A DNA stretch of 64,000 nucleotides, from the NCBI RefSeq assembly GCF_009696605.1, contig NZ_VULR01000008.1, positions 1-64,000 on the forward strand, in the 5' to 3' direction. Within the stretch, counting starts at the first letter, position 1, and every line of letters begins with the position of its first letter. A program made the position numbers and the translations under genes. The notes under the pieces are model-generated. The model worked only from the letters and a program-made list of their open reading frames with translations. It did no database searches and was not told where the DNA came from. The stretch is from Anaerosalibacter bizertensis (GTDB lineage: Bacteria > Bacillota > Clostridia > Tissierellales > Sporanaerobacteraceae). Positions 53,298 to 62,151 of the stretch are shown piece by piece.

Positions 53298-54365
53298 ATG
53301 GGCTATAAAATATTAGCTATTAATCCAGGCTCAACTTCCACAAAAATAGCTTTATATGATGATGAAAAAGAGATTTTTACTAAAACGCTGGAACACCCTA
53401 TTGATGAAATAGAAAAATATGATAAAACCATAGATCAATTTGAAATGAGGAAGGATTTGATTATATCTTTTTTAAAGGAAAATGGATATGACATAGATGA
53501 TTTATCAGCTGTTGTAGGAAGAGGTGGTATGCTTCCTACAGTAAAATCAGGAGCTTATACAGTAAATGAAGCAATGATTGATGTTCTTTCAAATAGACCG
53601 GTAATGGAACACGCTTCAAACTTAGGGGCTCCTATTGCTTATGAGATAGCAAAAATGGCTGGAGTTAAGGCCTATATATATGATTCAGTGAGAACAGATG
53701 AGTTGAAGGATATAGCACGTATATCTGGTATGCCGGATATACCAAGAACAAGTACCTGCCATGTTTTAAATACTAGGGCAACGGCTATGAAGGTAGCTAA
53801 AAAGTATGGCAAAAGGTATCAAGACATGAATTTTATAGTTGCTCATTTAGGTGGAGGAGTATCTTTAAATGTCCATGAAAAGGGACGTATAGTAGATATA
53901 ATTTCAGATGATGAAGGACCCTTCTCACCTGAAAGAGCTGGCAGGGTGCCTTGTAGAGAGCTTATAAATTTGTGTTTTTCAGGTAAATATGATAAAAAAA
54001 CTATGCAAAAAAAATTGAGAGGAAATGGTGGATTAAGGGCTTATCTTAATACAGTTGATGCTAGAGAAGTAGAAAAAATGATTAAAGATGGAGATGAAAA
54101 AGCAAGGATAATATATGAAGCGATGGCTTATCAAGTGGCCAAGGGAATAGGTGAACTTGCTACAGTAGTAGATGGAGAAGTAGATGCAATTATTTTAACA
54201 GGAGGAATTGCATATTCTCATATGATGGTTTCATGGATTAAAAAACGGGTAAAATTTATAGCACCAGTTGAAGTTATGCCTGGAGAAAATGAAATGGAAT
54301 CTTTAGCCTATGGCACTCTTAGGGTGTTAAAGGGGGAAGAAACGGCTAGAGAATATACTGAATAG
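53298..54365 (+). CDS. buk: butyrate kinase
   Basis: 355 residues, acetate/butyrate kinase fold: ILAINPGSTSTKIALYDDEKEIF, VGRGGMLPTVKSGAYTVNEAM, HASNLGAPIAYEIAK, IVAHLGGGVSLNVHEKGRIVD and ILTGGIAYS. It makes ATP from butyryl- or branched acyl-phosphate. No phosphate acyltransferase is beside it, so that partner must be elsewhere. It ends the cluster with a strong terminator. Confidence 0.96.
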   Translation: MGYKILAINPGSTSTKIALYDDEKEIFTKTLEHPIDEIEKYDKTIDQFEMRKDLIISFLKENGYDIDDLSAVVGRGGMLPTVKSGAYTVNEAMIDVLSNRPVMEHASNLGAPIAYEIAKMAGVKAYIYDSVRTDELKDIARISGMPDIPRTSTCHVLNTRATAMKVAKKYGKRYQDMNFIVAHLGGGVSLNVHEKGRIVDIISDDEGPFSPERAGRVPCRELINLCFSGKYDKKTMQKKLRGNGGLRAYLNTVDAREVEKMIKDGDEKARIIYEAMAYQVAKGIGELATVVDGEVDAIILTGGIAYSHMMVSWIKKRVKFIAPVEVMPGENEMESLAYGTLRVLKGEETAREYTE

Positions 54366-54376
54366 AATTATTGAAT

Positions 54377-54424
54377 AAAAAGTTGTCAAAACTATTTAAA
54401 TAGTTTTGACAACTTTTTATTTTC
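54377..54424. terminator. buk terminator
   Basis: A near-perfect palindrome: AAAAAGTTGTCAAAACTA with its complement, then TTATTTT. Confidence 0.9.
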
Positions 54425-54505
54425 TAATAAATATATTTTTACTATTTTTTTGTTATAATAGAACTTGGATGAAAAAGGTCTAAATTAATAAAGGGAGAGA
54501 TAAAA

Positions 54506-54862
54506 TTGGCAATAGAAATATTTTTAGAAAAAATAATACCTTATATAACAGGTACATTAGAAACTATAGGTGTTCTTATAATAGTATTTGCTTCTTTAAA
54601 AACTTTTATAAAATTTATAAAAAACAAATTTGATTTCAATGATGAGAGCTTAAAAATTGAACTGGCAAAGGGGTTAGCATTAAGCTTAGAGTTTAAATTG
54701 GCAGCAGAAATTTTGAAAACAGTTATTATTAGAACATTAGATGAATTTATAATACTTTCAGCAGTAGTTGTGTTAAGAGTTATATTAACTTTTGTTATTC
54801 ATTGGGAGATTAAAACAGGTCTTAAAGAAGAAAATAATAAAGTGGAAGAAATTCATAATTAG
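54506..54862 (+). CDS. DUF1622 family membrane protein
   Basis: 118 residues with three hydrophobic segments: ITGTLETIGVLIIVFASLKTFIKFI, KIELAKGLALSLEFKLAAEILKTVI and EFIILSAVVVLRVILTFVIHWEI, matching DUF1622. Function unknown. TTG start after AAAGGGAGAGATAAAA. Single gene. Confidence 0.85.
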   Translation: MAIEIFLEKIIPYITGTLETIGVLIIVFASLKTFIKFIKNKFDFNDESLKIELAKGLALSLEFKLAAEILKTVIIRTLDEFIILSAVVVLRVILTFVIHWEIKTGLKEENNKVEEIHN

Positions 54863-54940
54863 AATATTTTCCAATAAAGTGATAGAATAGAGATATAATG
54901 TCTAATTAATTAAATTAATTAAAAAGAAGGTGCGGATTTT

Positions 54941-56002
54941 ATGAATAAAGAAAGAGTTTTAGAAAAGCAAAAATTATTTGAAAGTATATCTCAAGCCCAG
55001 TTAGGATATTTTCCAACTCCAATATATAAAGTAAATAAAATTTCTGAAGAGTTAGGAGTAGAACTATATTTGAAGAGGGACGATATTACTGGACCTAGTG
55101 TTTTTGGAGGAAATAAAATCAGAAAATTAGAATTTTTATTAGGAGATGCTATTGACAAAGGATCAAGCTATATAATTACTCATGGGGCTACCCAATCAAA
55201 TCACGCAATGCAGACGGCTACAGCATGTAATAAATTAGGTCTAAATTGTATACTTTATTTATTAGCCCTAGTATCTCCAGATATGGCTAACTTAAAAAGC
55301 AATCTTCTATTAGATAAAGTTCTTGGTGCAGAAACCAATATAATAGAATTAGAAGGTGGAATGACAGAAGCAGAAGGGGAAAAAATTGCACATGAGAAGG
55401 CTAAAGAAAGGATTAAAGAATTAGAATCTGAAGGAAAGTTTTGTTACGAAATACCAGTAGGCGGTTCGACACCAGTAGGAACATTAGGATTTATTAAGGG
55501 ACTTTTAGAACTATATATTCAATTAGAAGAGAACCATGTGGGAGATATAGACTATTTATTTGTTACAGCAGGTAGCGGAGGTACATTGGCAGGAATATTG
55601 GCAGGTATTAGTTTACTTGATTCCGATACAAATGTAATTGGAATAGCAGCTAGTCCAAAAGGGGAAGAGTATAAGGAAAGAGTAGTAGGTTTAGCAAATG
55701 ATGCATTAAAGTTATTGGGTGTAAATGAAACTATATCTAGAGATAGTGTAAAAGTGGATACAAATTATGTTGGTGAAGGATATGAAATTCCTACAGAAGA
55801 AGCTTCTAATGCTATAAAATACTTTGCAAGAAAAGAAGGTATTATTTTAGATCCAGTTTATACAGGAAAGGCTATGTCAGGCCTTATAGACTATGTAAAG
55901 AGTGGGATAATTCCTCAAGGAAGCAAAGTGGTATTTTGGCATACAGGAGGAGGAACAGGACTATTTGCAGAGAAAGAAATAGTTGGAAATGTATATGATT
56001 AA
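54941..56002 (+). CDS. D-cysteine desulfhydrase / ACC-deaminase family PLP enzyme
   Basis: 353 residues of the tryptophan-synthase-beta fold: LGYFPTPIYKVNKISEELGVELYLKRDDITGPSVFGGNKIRKLEFLLGDA with the PLP lysine in GGNKIRK, THGATQSNHAMQTATA, VTAGSGGTLAGI and WHTGGGTG. Family members release pyruvate, ammonia and sulfide from D-cysteine or open related substrates. I cannot tell the substrate. It has its own ribosome binding site AGAAGGTGCGGATTTT. Confidence 0.88.
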   Translation: MNKERVLEKQKLFESISQAQLGYFPTPIYKVNKISEELGVELYLKRDDITGPSVFGGNKIRKLEFLLGDAIDKGSSYIITHGATQSNHAMQTATACNKLGLNCILYLLALVSPDMANLKSNLLLDKVLGAETNIIELEGGMTEAEGEKIAHEKAKERIKELESEGKFCYEIPVGGSTPVGTLGFIKGLLELYIQLEENHVGDIDYLFVTAGSGGTLAGILAGISLLDSDTNVIGIAASPKGEEYKERVVGLANDALKLLGVNETISRDSVKVDTNYVGEGYEIPTEEASNAIKYFARKEGIILDPVYTGKAMSGLIDYVKSGIIPQGSKVVFWHTGGGTGLFAEKEIVGNVYD

Positions 56003-56101
56003 AAAATTATAAAAACAATAGAAATTATGAGAAAAATGGATATAAAATAAAATATTCAAATAAAATCATTAATAGCATATGATAATTAACGTATAGAGGA
56101 T

Positions 56102-56131
56102 TTGTCATAATACAGGATAAATGTATATAAT
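56102..56131 (+). promoter_or_regulatory. hsp20 sigma-A promoter
   Basis: -35 TTGTCA (56102-56107), 18-bp spacer, -10 TATAAT (56126-56131). No CIRCE inverted repeat was seen. Confidence 0.65.
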
Positions 56132-56187
56132 ATACATGGAAGGTCAAAGAAAGTCAAATAAATATATAATGTGGGAGGTGCATATAT

Positions 56188-56658
56188 ATGTTTGACTTAA
56201 CACCATATAGAAACAGAGGAGTTAGTAGAAGAGAAGATTACAACGCTATGGATACTATTGATCGAATGTTTAATTCTATGGTAAAGGAATTTTTCAATGG
56301 TGTAGGTTTTCCAAGTTTTACATCAATGGCTAATGAAGGCATAAAAGTAGATATTAAAGAAAATGATAAAGAATATATCTTAGAAGCAGAGATTCCAGGT
56401 GTTGATAAAAAAGATATAAAATTAGAACTTAAAGATGATTTATTAACAATTTCTGTAGAACGAGATGAAGAAATTAAAGAAGAAAAAGAAAATTATATTA
56501 GAAGAGAAATAAAAAGAGGGAGATTCCAAAGAAGTTTCTATGTAGATAATATAAAAGAAGATGAAATAAAAGCTAAATTTAAAGATGGTATTTTATATAT
56601 TACACTGCCAAAAGATGAATCTGAAAAATCTAAGGGTAATCAAATAGAAATAGAATAA
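56188..56658 (+). CDS. Hsp20 / alpha-crystallin family small heat shock protein
   Basis: 156 residues: FDLTPYRNRG at the start, VDIKENDKEYILEAEIPGVDKKDIKLELKDDLLTISVERDEE for the alpha-crystallin domain, REIKRGRFQRSFYVDN, and the C-terminal IxI-like end NQIEIE. An ATP-independent chaperone holding unfolded proteins. Own promoter and terminator. Confidence 0.95.
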   Translation: MFDLTPYRNRGVSRREDYNAMDTIDRMFNSMVKEFFNGVGFPSFTSMANEGIKVDIKENDKEYILEAEIPGVDKKDIKLELKDDLLTISVERDEEIKEEKENYIRREIKRGRFQRSFYVDNIKEDEIKAKFKDGILYITLPKDESEKSKGNQIEIE

Positions 56659-56731
56659 AATAAAAAATTGACGAAGTAAATATGGAAACATTCAAAGATG
56701 ATTAAACTTATAATTATACAATAAATAACTA

Positions 56732-56772
56732 AAAATACAGTAGTTTCTAAAATAGAAACTACTGTATTTTTA
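56732..56772 (+). terminator. hsp20 terminator
   Basis: ACAGTAGTTTCTA and TAGAAACTACTGT with a short loop, then ATTTTTAT. The rest of the gap to 57061 is AT-rich and holds nothing else I can identify. Confidence 0.85.
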
Positions 56773-57060
56773 TATTTATAATAATTTTTTAAAAAGAGTA
56801 TTAAACATTGATTTTATTTATATTTGTAATAGAATATATAGTAACTTAAAATCATTTTTTCTCAAGAGTTATGGAAAAAACCATTTATTTTCTATATAAA
56901 TCACATCTATAAAAGTCTTGTAAAAAACCACTTAAATGTATTAAAAAACAAGAAAAGCCATCATATCTTTGATAAAACATTAACTTATTTATATCAAAAT
57001 AAAGTTTTTCTTCTAAATAAATATAATTTATAACGGATATAAGATCAAGGGAGGGAGAAA

Positions 57061-58518
57061 ATGGAAGAAATCAAAGATTATAATTCCAAAAAGGAATTTC
57101 CAGTTTCAAAAGAAGAATTATTTGATATTATTTTTGATAATATCAATGTAGGGATTGATGTAATAGATTACAGAGGGACTATACTTTATTATAATAAGGC
57201 CATTGAGAAGTTAGAAGGACTTAGTAGTCAAGAGGTTATTGGTGAATTTATTTTTGATATTTTTCCAAGTTTTAACTATGAGAATAGTACAATGTTTAAA
57301 TGCATTGAAACCGGTAGGCCTATATACAATAATATACAAAGTTATTTAAACAACAAAGGAGAACAAATTTATGCTATTGTCACTAATATTCCTATAATTA
57401 AAGATGGAAAAGTAGAAGGAGTAGTTGAGTTTGCATTAGACATGGATTCAATAGGTAGTTTATATGAAACCTTTAATAGATGGTATAGCTCTAAAGATAT
57501 TAGCCTTAAAAAGGGTAAAGGGAAAAAAGGGGCTAATTACTATAACTTTGGAGATTTTAAAACTAATAATATAGAATTGAAAGAAAATATAAACAAATTA
57601 GAAGCTATTTCTAAATATGATTATAATGTACTAATATTTGGAGAGACAGGTACGGGTAAAGAAATACTTGCTCAAAGTATTCACAATGCAAGTTATAGAA
57701 AAAACAAACCTTTTATAGCGCAAAACTGTGCAGCTGTACCTGAAAATATTTTAGAATCTATATTTTTTGGAACTGAGAAAGGTGCTTATACAGGAGCGGA
57801 AAGTAAACCAGGCTTATTTGAGATGGCAGATGGAGGAACAATTTTTTTAGATGAATTAAATTCCCTTCCAGTTTATCCTCAAGCCAAACTTTTAAGGGTA
57901 ATAGAAGAAGGCTATGTAAGAAGATTAGGAGGAAAAGAAGATATAAAAGTAGATGTAAGGGTTATAGCTAATGTAAATAGAGATCCTTTAGGATTAATAA
58001 ATAAAGGGAAATTGAGAGAGGATCTTTTCTATAGAATATCTCAGATTTATGTAGAAATTCCCCCACTAAGAAAAAGGAAAGAAGATATATTGTACTTAAG
58101 TAGGTATTTTATAGATCAAAATGCTAAATTTTTAAATATGGAATCGATTAAATTATCTCCTGAAGTTAGGCACTTATTTGTAAATTATCCTTGGGTAGGC
58201 AATGTAAGGGAATTAAAAAATGTAATTATACAATCAATGATCAATCTTAAAGTGGATTGTGGAGAAAATGTAATAAAAATAAAGCATGTACCGAAATATA
58301 TTATAAATGAAAACAATAGAAAAAGGATGAAAAAAATTCTTAAAGTTAATAAAGATAAGAGCTATGAAGAAAGAATTATAGCAGTTGAAAAAGAACTTAT
58401 TTTAGAAGCATTAGATAGAGCTGATGGAAATGTTTCAGAAGCAGCAAGACTACTAAAAATAAAAAGGCAGACCCTCCAATATAAAATAAAAAAATATGAA
58501 ATTGAAAATGTAGAATAA
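57061..58518 (+). CDS. sigma-54-dependent activator, PAS-AAA-Fis
   Basis: 485 residues. One PAS domain (about 20-135; IIFDNINVGIDVIDYRGTILYYNKAIEKLEG), AAA+ (about 170-400) with Walker A GETGTGKE near 194, contact loop GAYTGA near 241 (Tyr for Phe, a natural variant), Walker B GTIFLDELNSL, and a Fis helix-turn-helix (NVSEAARLLKIKRQTLQYKI). It resembles the RocR-like group that controls amino-acid catabolism in Firmicutes. It probably drives the sigma-54 promoters at 58667 and 60549. Confidence 0.92.
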   Translation: MEEIKDYNSKKEFPVSKEELFDIIFDNINVGIDVIDYRGTILYYNKAIEKLEGLSSQEVIGEFIFDIFPSFNYENSTMFKCIETGRPIYNNIQSYLNNKGEQIYAIVTNIPIIKDGKVEGVVEFALDMDSIGSLYETFNRWYSSKDISLKKGKGKKGANYYNFGDFKTNNIELKENINKLEAISKYDYNVLIFGETGTGKEILAQSIHNASYRKNKPFIAQNCAAVPENILESIFFGTEKGAYTGAESKPGLFEMADGGTIFLDELNSLPVYPQAKLLRVIEEGYVRRLGGKEDIKVDVRVIANVNRDPLGLINKGKLREDLFYRISQIYVEIPPLRKRKEDILYLSRYFIDQNAKFLNMESIKLSPEVRHLFVNYPWVGNVRELKNVIIQSMINLKVDCGENVIKIKHVPKYIINENNRKRMKKILKVNKDKSYEERIIAVEKELILEALDRADGNVSEAARLLKIKRQTLQYKIKKYEIENVE

Positions 58519-58596
58519 ACATATTTTATAAAGAAAAATGCTGAAAAATCAATAATTGTTAATATATTGGCAATAAAAAATTAAATATTTTAAAAC

Positions 58597-58609
58597 AGGA
58601 AAATATTTT
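58597..58609 (+). promoter_or_regulatory. candidate enhancer site upstream of nhaC
   Basis: AGGAAAATATTTT, partly palindromic (GAAAATATTTTC), 81 bp before the -12 element. The same 13-mer occurs at 60484, 76 bp before the -12 of the next sigma-54 promoter. Inferred site for the activator at 57061. Confidence 0.45.
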
Positions 58610-58666
58610 CTCTTTCAAACTCAGTGATATAGCTATTTTACTAATATAATTTTTAATAATAAAATT

Positions 58667-58682
58667 AGGCACGGATATTGCA
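58667..58682 (+). promoter_or_regulatory. sigma-54 promoter of nhaC
   Basis: AGGCAC-GGATA-TTGCA, differing from consensus only in the first base. Confidence 0.7.
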
Positions 58683-58849
58683 ATTAAATGTGTATAATCA
58701 ATAAATTATTTTATATTTTAATATTTAATTTAAATATTGATTTCTCTAAGTTTATATATAGGTGGTGATTTAATTTAAAATTTAACAAGTAGAGCAATTA
58801 ATATTTATGCAAAATTTAAAATAGCTATATACGAGAAAGGAGAATATAA

Positions 58850-60283
58850 GTGGAAAGTTTGAACAAAGTTAAAAAACCATCTTTAGCTTTATCGTTAGTA
58901 CCTTTTATTTGTCTTATTTGTTTCATGCTTATAGGAGTAGTTGGCCTTGGAAGTGAGCCACAAATACCATTAATAATGGCCTGTATAGTTACAGCATTTA
59001 TTGGGAAATATTTAGGTTATTCATGGGATGAAATGGAACAAGCAATGATTGATTCAAATGCTATGACTATGCAAGCAAATTTTATTATTATGATAGTAGG
59101 ATGTTTAATAGGAGTTTGGATGTCTGGTGGAGTAGTACCTGGAATGATATATTATGGTCTTCAATTATTTACTCCAAGTATGTTTTTATTATTATTACCA
59201 GTAATATGTGCAGTAATTGCAGTATCAACAGGAAGTGCATGGAGTACAGCAGGAACTATGGGAACAGCTGCAATGGGTATAGGAGCAGGATTAGGAATTC
59301 CTCCAGCTATAACAGCAGGAGCAGTAGTATCAGGTGCTTCTTTTGGAGACAAAATGTCACCATTATCTGATAGTACAAACTTAGCAGCAGGAATTGCAGG
59401 AGTAAATGTTTTTGATCATATAAAACATATGCTTTATACTACTGTACCTAGTTTTTTAATATCCGTAGTTATATTTGGTATAATAGGACAAGGGTATAAG
59501 GGTACATCAGTAGATACAGCTCAAATAAATGGTATATTAAATGCATTAGATGCAAATTTTACTATAACACCATTAATATTTATTCCGCCAATATCAGTAA
59601 TATTGATGATTATATTTAAAGTACCTGCAGTACCAGGAATGATTGGTGGAACAGCTATAGGGATTATATTTGCATTTGCACAAGGAACTGGTGCCAGTGA
59701 AGTATTGTATAACTTATTCTATGGATTCGAAATAGCAACAGGAAATGAAATGGTAGATACATTGTTAAATAGAGGTGGACTTCTAGAGATGATGGAAACC
59801 ATTTCCCTAGTAATGTGTGCTATGGCTTTTGGTGGCTTAATAAAGAAAATAGGTTGTTTAGACAATATACTTGAAGTAATACTTAATCATTGTCATACTA
59901 GAGGTTCAATTATGCTATCTAATGTAATAGCTTGTGTAGCGATGAACTTTATGGCAGCAGATCAATATATGGCTATTGTAATACCTGGACAAATGTATGG
60001 ACCTGTATATGAAAAATTAAATCTACATCCTAAAAATTTATCTAGAGTATTAGAAGATGCTGGTACATTAACATCAGGATTAGTACCTTGGTCTACTTGT
60101 GGTGGAGTTTATAGAACTACATTAGGAATCAGTGCGTTTCAATATGGAAGGTTCCATTTCTTAGGCCTTATTACACCTATTGTTTCAGCGCTATATGGAT
60201 TTTTAGGTATTGCATTAGCACCATTAGATGAAAATAAACCAATAGTTAAAGATTTGAGAAAAGAAACAGCTAAAGAAGCTTAA
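58850..60283 (+). CDS. NhaC-type Na+/H+ antiporter family transporter
   Basis: 477 residues with about 11 helices. GASFGDKMSPLSDSTNLAAGIAGVNVFDHIKHMLYTTVPSFL is the NhaC/MleN signature. Members exchange sodium for protons or organic acids (lactate/malate). Being under sigma-54 control beside an activator, a solute/sodium antiport role is more likely than general pH control; the substrate cannot be read. Start GTG after GAAAGGAGAATATAA. Confidence 0.9.
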   Translation: MESLNKVKKPSLALSLVPFICLICFMLIGVVGLGSEPQIPLIMACIVTAFIGKYLGYSWDEMEQAMIDSNAMTMQANFIIMIVGCLIGVWMSGGVVPGMIYYGLQLFTPSMFLLLLPVICAVIAVSTGSAWSTAGTMGTAAMGIGAGLGIPPAITAGAVVSGASFGDKMSPLSDSTNLAAGIAGVNVFDHIKHMLYTTVPSFLISVVIFGIIGQGYKGTSVDTAQINGILNALDANFTITPLIFIPPISVILMIIFKVPAVPGMIGGTAIGIIFAFAQGTGASEVLYNLFYGFEIATGNEMVDTLLNRGGLLEMMETISLVMCAMAFGGLIKKIGCLDNILEVILNHCHTRGSIMLSNVIACVAMNFMAADQYMAIVIPGQMYGPVYEKLNLHPKNLSRVLEDAGTLTSGLVPWSTCGGVYRTTLGISAFQYGRFHFLGLITPIVSALYGFLGIALAPLDENKPIVKDLRKETAKEA

Positions 60284-60285
60284 AC

Positions 60286-60326
60286 AAAAAATATACAGTA
60301 GTTTATATAAACTACTGTATATTTTT
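60286..60326. terminator. nhaC terminator
   Basis: Perfect palindrome AAAAATATACAGTAGTTTA with its complement, then TATCC. Confidence 0.85.
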
Positions 60327-60338
60327 ATCCTATAAAAT

Positions 60339-60485
60339 AAACCAATGCAAATATATTTGCATTGGTTTGCTGGAAAAGTGGCGGTTTATATTTCATCTAT
60401 TTTCTACGCAAATCTCAATGAATCTAAGGGTTACAATACTAAACGTAAAAGTCTGGTGATTGAAATTTTGCGGTTTAATATATAG
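60339..60485 (+). other. 30-bp palindrome and short coding-like remnant
   Basis: 60339-60368 is a perfect 30-bp palindrome (AAACCAATGCAAATA and its complement). Directly after it an open stretch ends at TAG 60483-60485; from GTG 60378 it reads MAVYISSIFYANLNESKGYN then TKRKSLVIEILRFNI. It is less AT-rich than its surroundings, and GCGGTTTA is repeated at 60381 and 60470. It looks like the 3' end of a lost gene, perhaps a transposase, but I do not recognise the family. Confidence 0.3.
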
Positions 60486-60496
60486 GAAAATATTTT
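60484..60496 (+). promoter_or_regulatory. candidate enhancer site upstream of EamA gene
   Basis: AGGAAAATATTTT, the same 13-mer as at 58597-58609, 76 bp before the -12 element at 60560. Confidence 0.4.
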
Positions 60497-60548
60497 ATTT
60501 AGCTTTAAAAGGGCCATTTTATCAGAAGAAAAGAGATTGTTAAGATTT

Positions 60549-60564
60549 AGGCATACATGTTGCA
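60549..60564 (+). promoter_or_regulatory. sigma-54 promoter of EamA gene
   Basis: AGGCAT-ACATG-TTGCA, correct spacing, 148 bp before the ATG. Confidence 0.65.
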
Positions 60565-60711
60565 ATTATATAATATAAGATTGTATTTAACCTATTTTAG
60601 GCAAGAATTCTCCCATCTTCTACAAGTGGATGATGAATTGCCAGGTATTAACTTTTAAAAAATAAGCAATATTTACATAATTAAACAAAATAATATAAGA
60701 GGGGGAATTAA

Positions 60712-61596
60712 ATGAAGACTTCAACTAAAAAGAAAAGTCTATATGCAGATTTATCTTTACTTTTAGTAGCAATAATATGGGGAAGTGGATTTATAGTTAT
60801 AAAAAATGCATTAGACTTTATCCATCCTATCTATATTTTAGTATTAAGGTTTTCACTATCAGCGGTATTAATGGCCTTAGTATTTTGGAAGAGATTTAAA
60901 AATACAACTAAGGAAGATATTAAAGCAGGAAGTATTATTGGGGTGTTTTTATTTCTGGCTTTCCTTACCCAGACTATTGGCTTAAAGTACACTACTGTAA
61001 GTAAACAAGCTTTTATAACTGCAAGTTATGTTGTAATGGTTCCATTTTTATATTGGGCTCTTACAAAGAAAAAACCAGATATTTATGGATTTATAGCAGC
61101 TATTCTATGTTTTATAGGGGTAGGTTTATTAAGTCTTGAAGAAAGCTTGTCTATAAGCTTAGGAGATGGACTTACAATGATTTGTGCAGTATTTTTTGCA
61201 TGTCATATAATTGCAATAGAATATTTTACAAAAGAACATGATCCTATTATACTTACTATAATTCAATTTGCAGCAGCAGCAGTTTTTTCTTTAATAGTAG
61301 CATTGGTATTCAAAGTGGATATGGGTTCTATGAACAATGAAATTATATTTTCCATGTTGTATTTAGCAGTTGTAAGTACTCTAATAGCTTTTGGGATTCA
61401 AAATGTAGCCCAAAAATATACATCATCTACCCATACAGCTATAATATTGAGTATGGAATCTGTTTTTGGTAGTTTATTTTCTGTATTGTTATTAGGAGAA
61501 GAGTTTACTCTAAAACTTTTCTTCGGATGTTTAATAGTTCTAATAGCTATAATTACAGCAGAAACTAAATGGAGTTTTCTAAGAAAAGACAACTAG
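60712..61596 (+). CDS. EamA/DMT family transporter
   Basis: 294 residues with ten helices in two EamA repeats: LLLVAIIWGSGFIVIKNALDFIHPIYILVLRFSLSA and the second half ending ESVFGSLFSVLLLGEEFTLKLFFGCLIVLIAII. Members usually export amino acids or metabolites. Under sigma-54 control next to nhaC and its activator, it may handle the same catabolic pathway. AGAGGGGGAATTAA precedes the ATG. Confidence 0.9.
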   Translation: MKTSTKKKSLYADLSLLLVAIIWGSGFIVIKNALDFIHPIYILVLRFSLSAVLMALVFWKRFKNTTKEDIKAGSIIGVFLFLAFLTQTIGLKYTTVSKQAFITASYVVMVPFLYWALTKKKPDIYGFIAAILCFIGVGLLSLEESLSISLGDGLTMICAVFFACHIIAIEYFTKEHDPIILTIIQFAAAAVFSLIVALVFKVDMGSMNNEIIFSMLYLAVVSTLIAFGIQNVAQKYTSSTHTAIILSMESVFGSLFSVLLLGEEFTLKLFFGCLIVLIAIITAETKWSFLRKDN

Positions 61597-61603
61597 AATT
61601 TTG

Positions 61604-61638
61604 AAAAAAGCACTCTTTAAAAAAAGGGTGCTTTTTTT
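61604..61638 (+). terminator. EamA gene terminator
   Basis: AAAAAAGCACTCTTT and AAAGGGTGCTTTTTTT (one G-T pair). Confidence 0.85.
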
Positions 61639-61822
61639 ATGTCAAGAATAAAAAATGAAAATAAAAGTAAATAATTGAAGATTTTTAGTAATATTATGTG
61701 ATTTATTACAAAAACTAAATCAAGATGGAGTAGTTTAGGCTTATATAGTTAATTAATGTCTAAATTTTAAATTTACAATATTTATTGGAGGAGTATAATG
61801 AAATAATTATGAGGTGATATAT

Positions 61823-62134
61823 TTGGAAAATATAATAAAAGAAATAATAAATATTAATAGTGAAACTGTAAAGACAAAAGAAAAGCTTGAAAATATAAAA
61901 AAAGAAAATGCAAAAATACTAAAAGAAAATATGGATAAAATAGAGGAAGAAATGATGAAGAAAGCAAAACTTGAAGGACAAAACATTTATGAAAAAATCT
62001 TAGAAAAGGGAAAAGAAGAGATTAAAAAAATTGAAGAAAAAGAGAAAGCTATAAATAAGGAAATTGAAATGATTTATAGGGAAGAAAAAGGCCTAATATT
62101 GAATAAAATTTTTAATGAAGTTTTTAATGGTTAA
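61823..62134 (+). CDS. V-type ATPase peripheral stalk subunit (G/H-like)
   Basis: About 103 residues, almost wholly coiled coil (Lys/Glu-rich; ENIKKENAKILKENMDKIEEEMMKKAKLEGQ). Size, composition and position directly before the C subunit fit the AhaH/G-type stalk of V/A-type ATPases. TTG 61823 after GAGGTGATATAT is the likely start. Sequence similarity is low in this family, so context carries the call. Confidence 0.7.
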   Translation: MENIIKEIININSETVKTKEKLENIKKENAKILKENMDKIEEEMMKKAKLEGQNIYEKILEKGKEEIKKIEEKEKAINKEIEMIYREEKGLILNKIFNEVFNG

Positions 62135-62151
62135 TTTAAGGGGCTGAAATC

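Noticed and set aside
59101-59370. Plus-strand frame overlapping the nhaC gene in another frame
   Set aside because: Its Ser/Asn/Tyr-rich translation is a shadow of the Ala/Gly-rich membrane protein in the main frame; no ribosome binding site.
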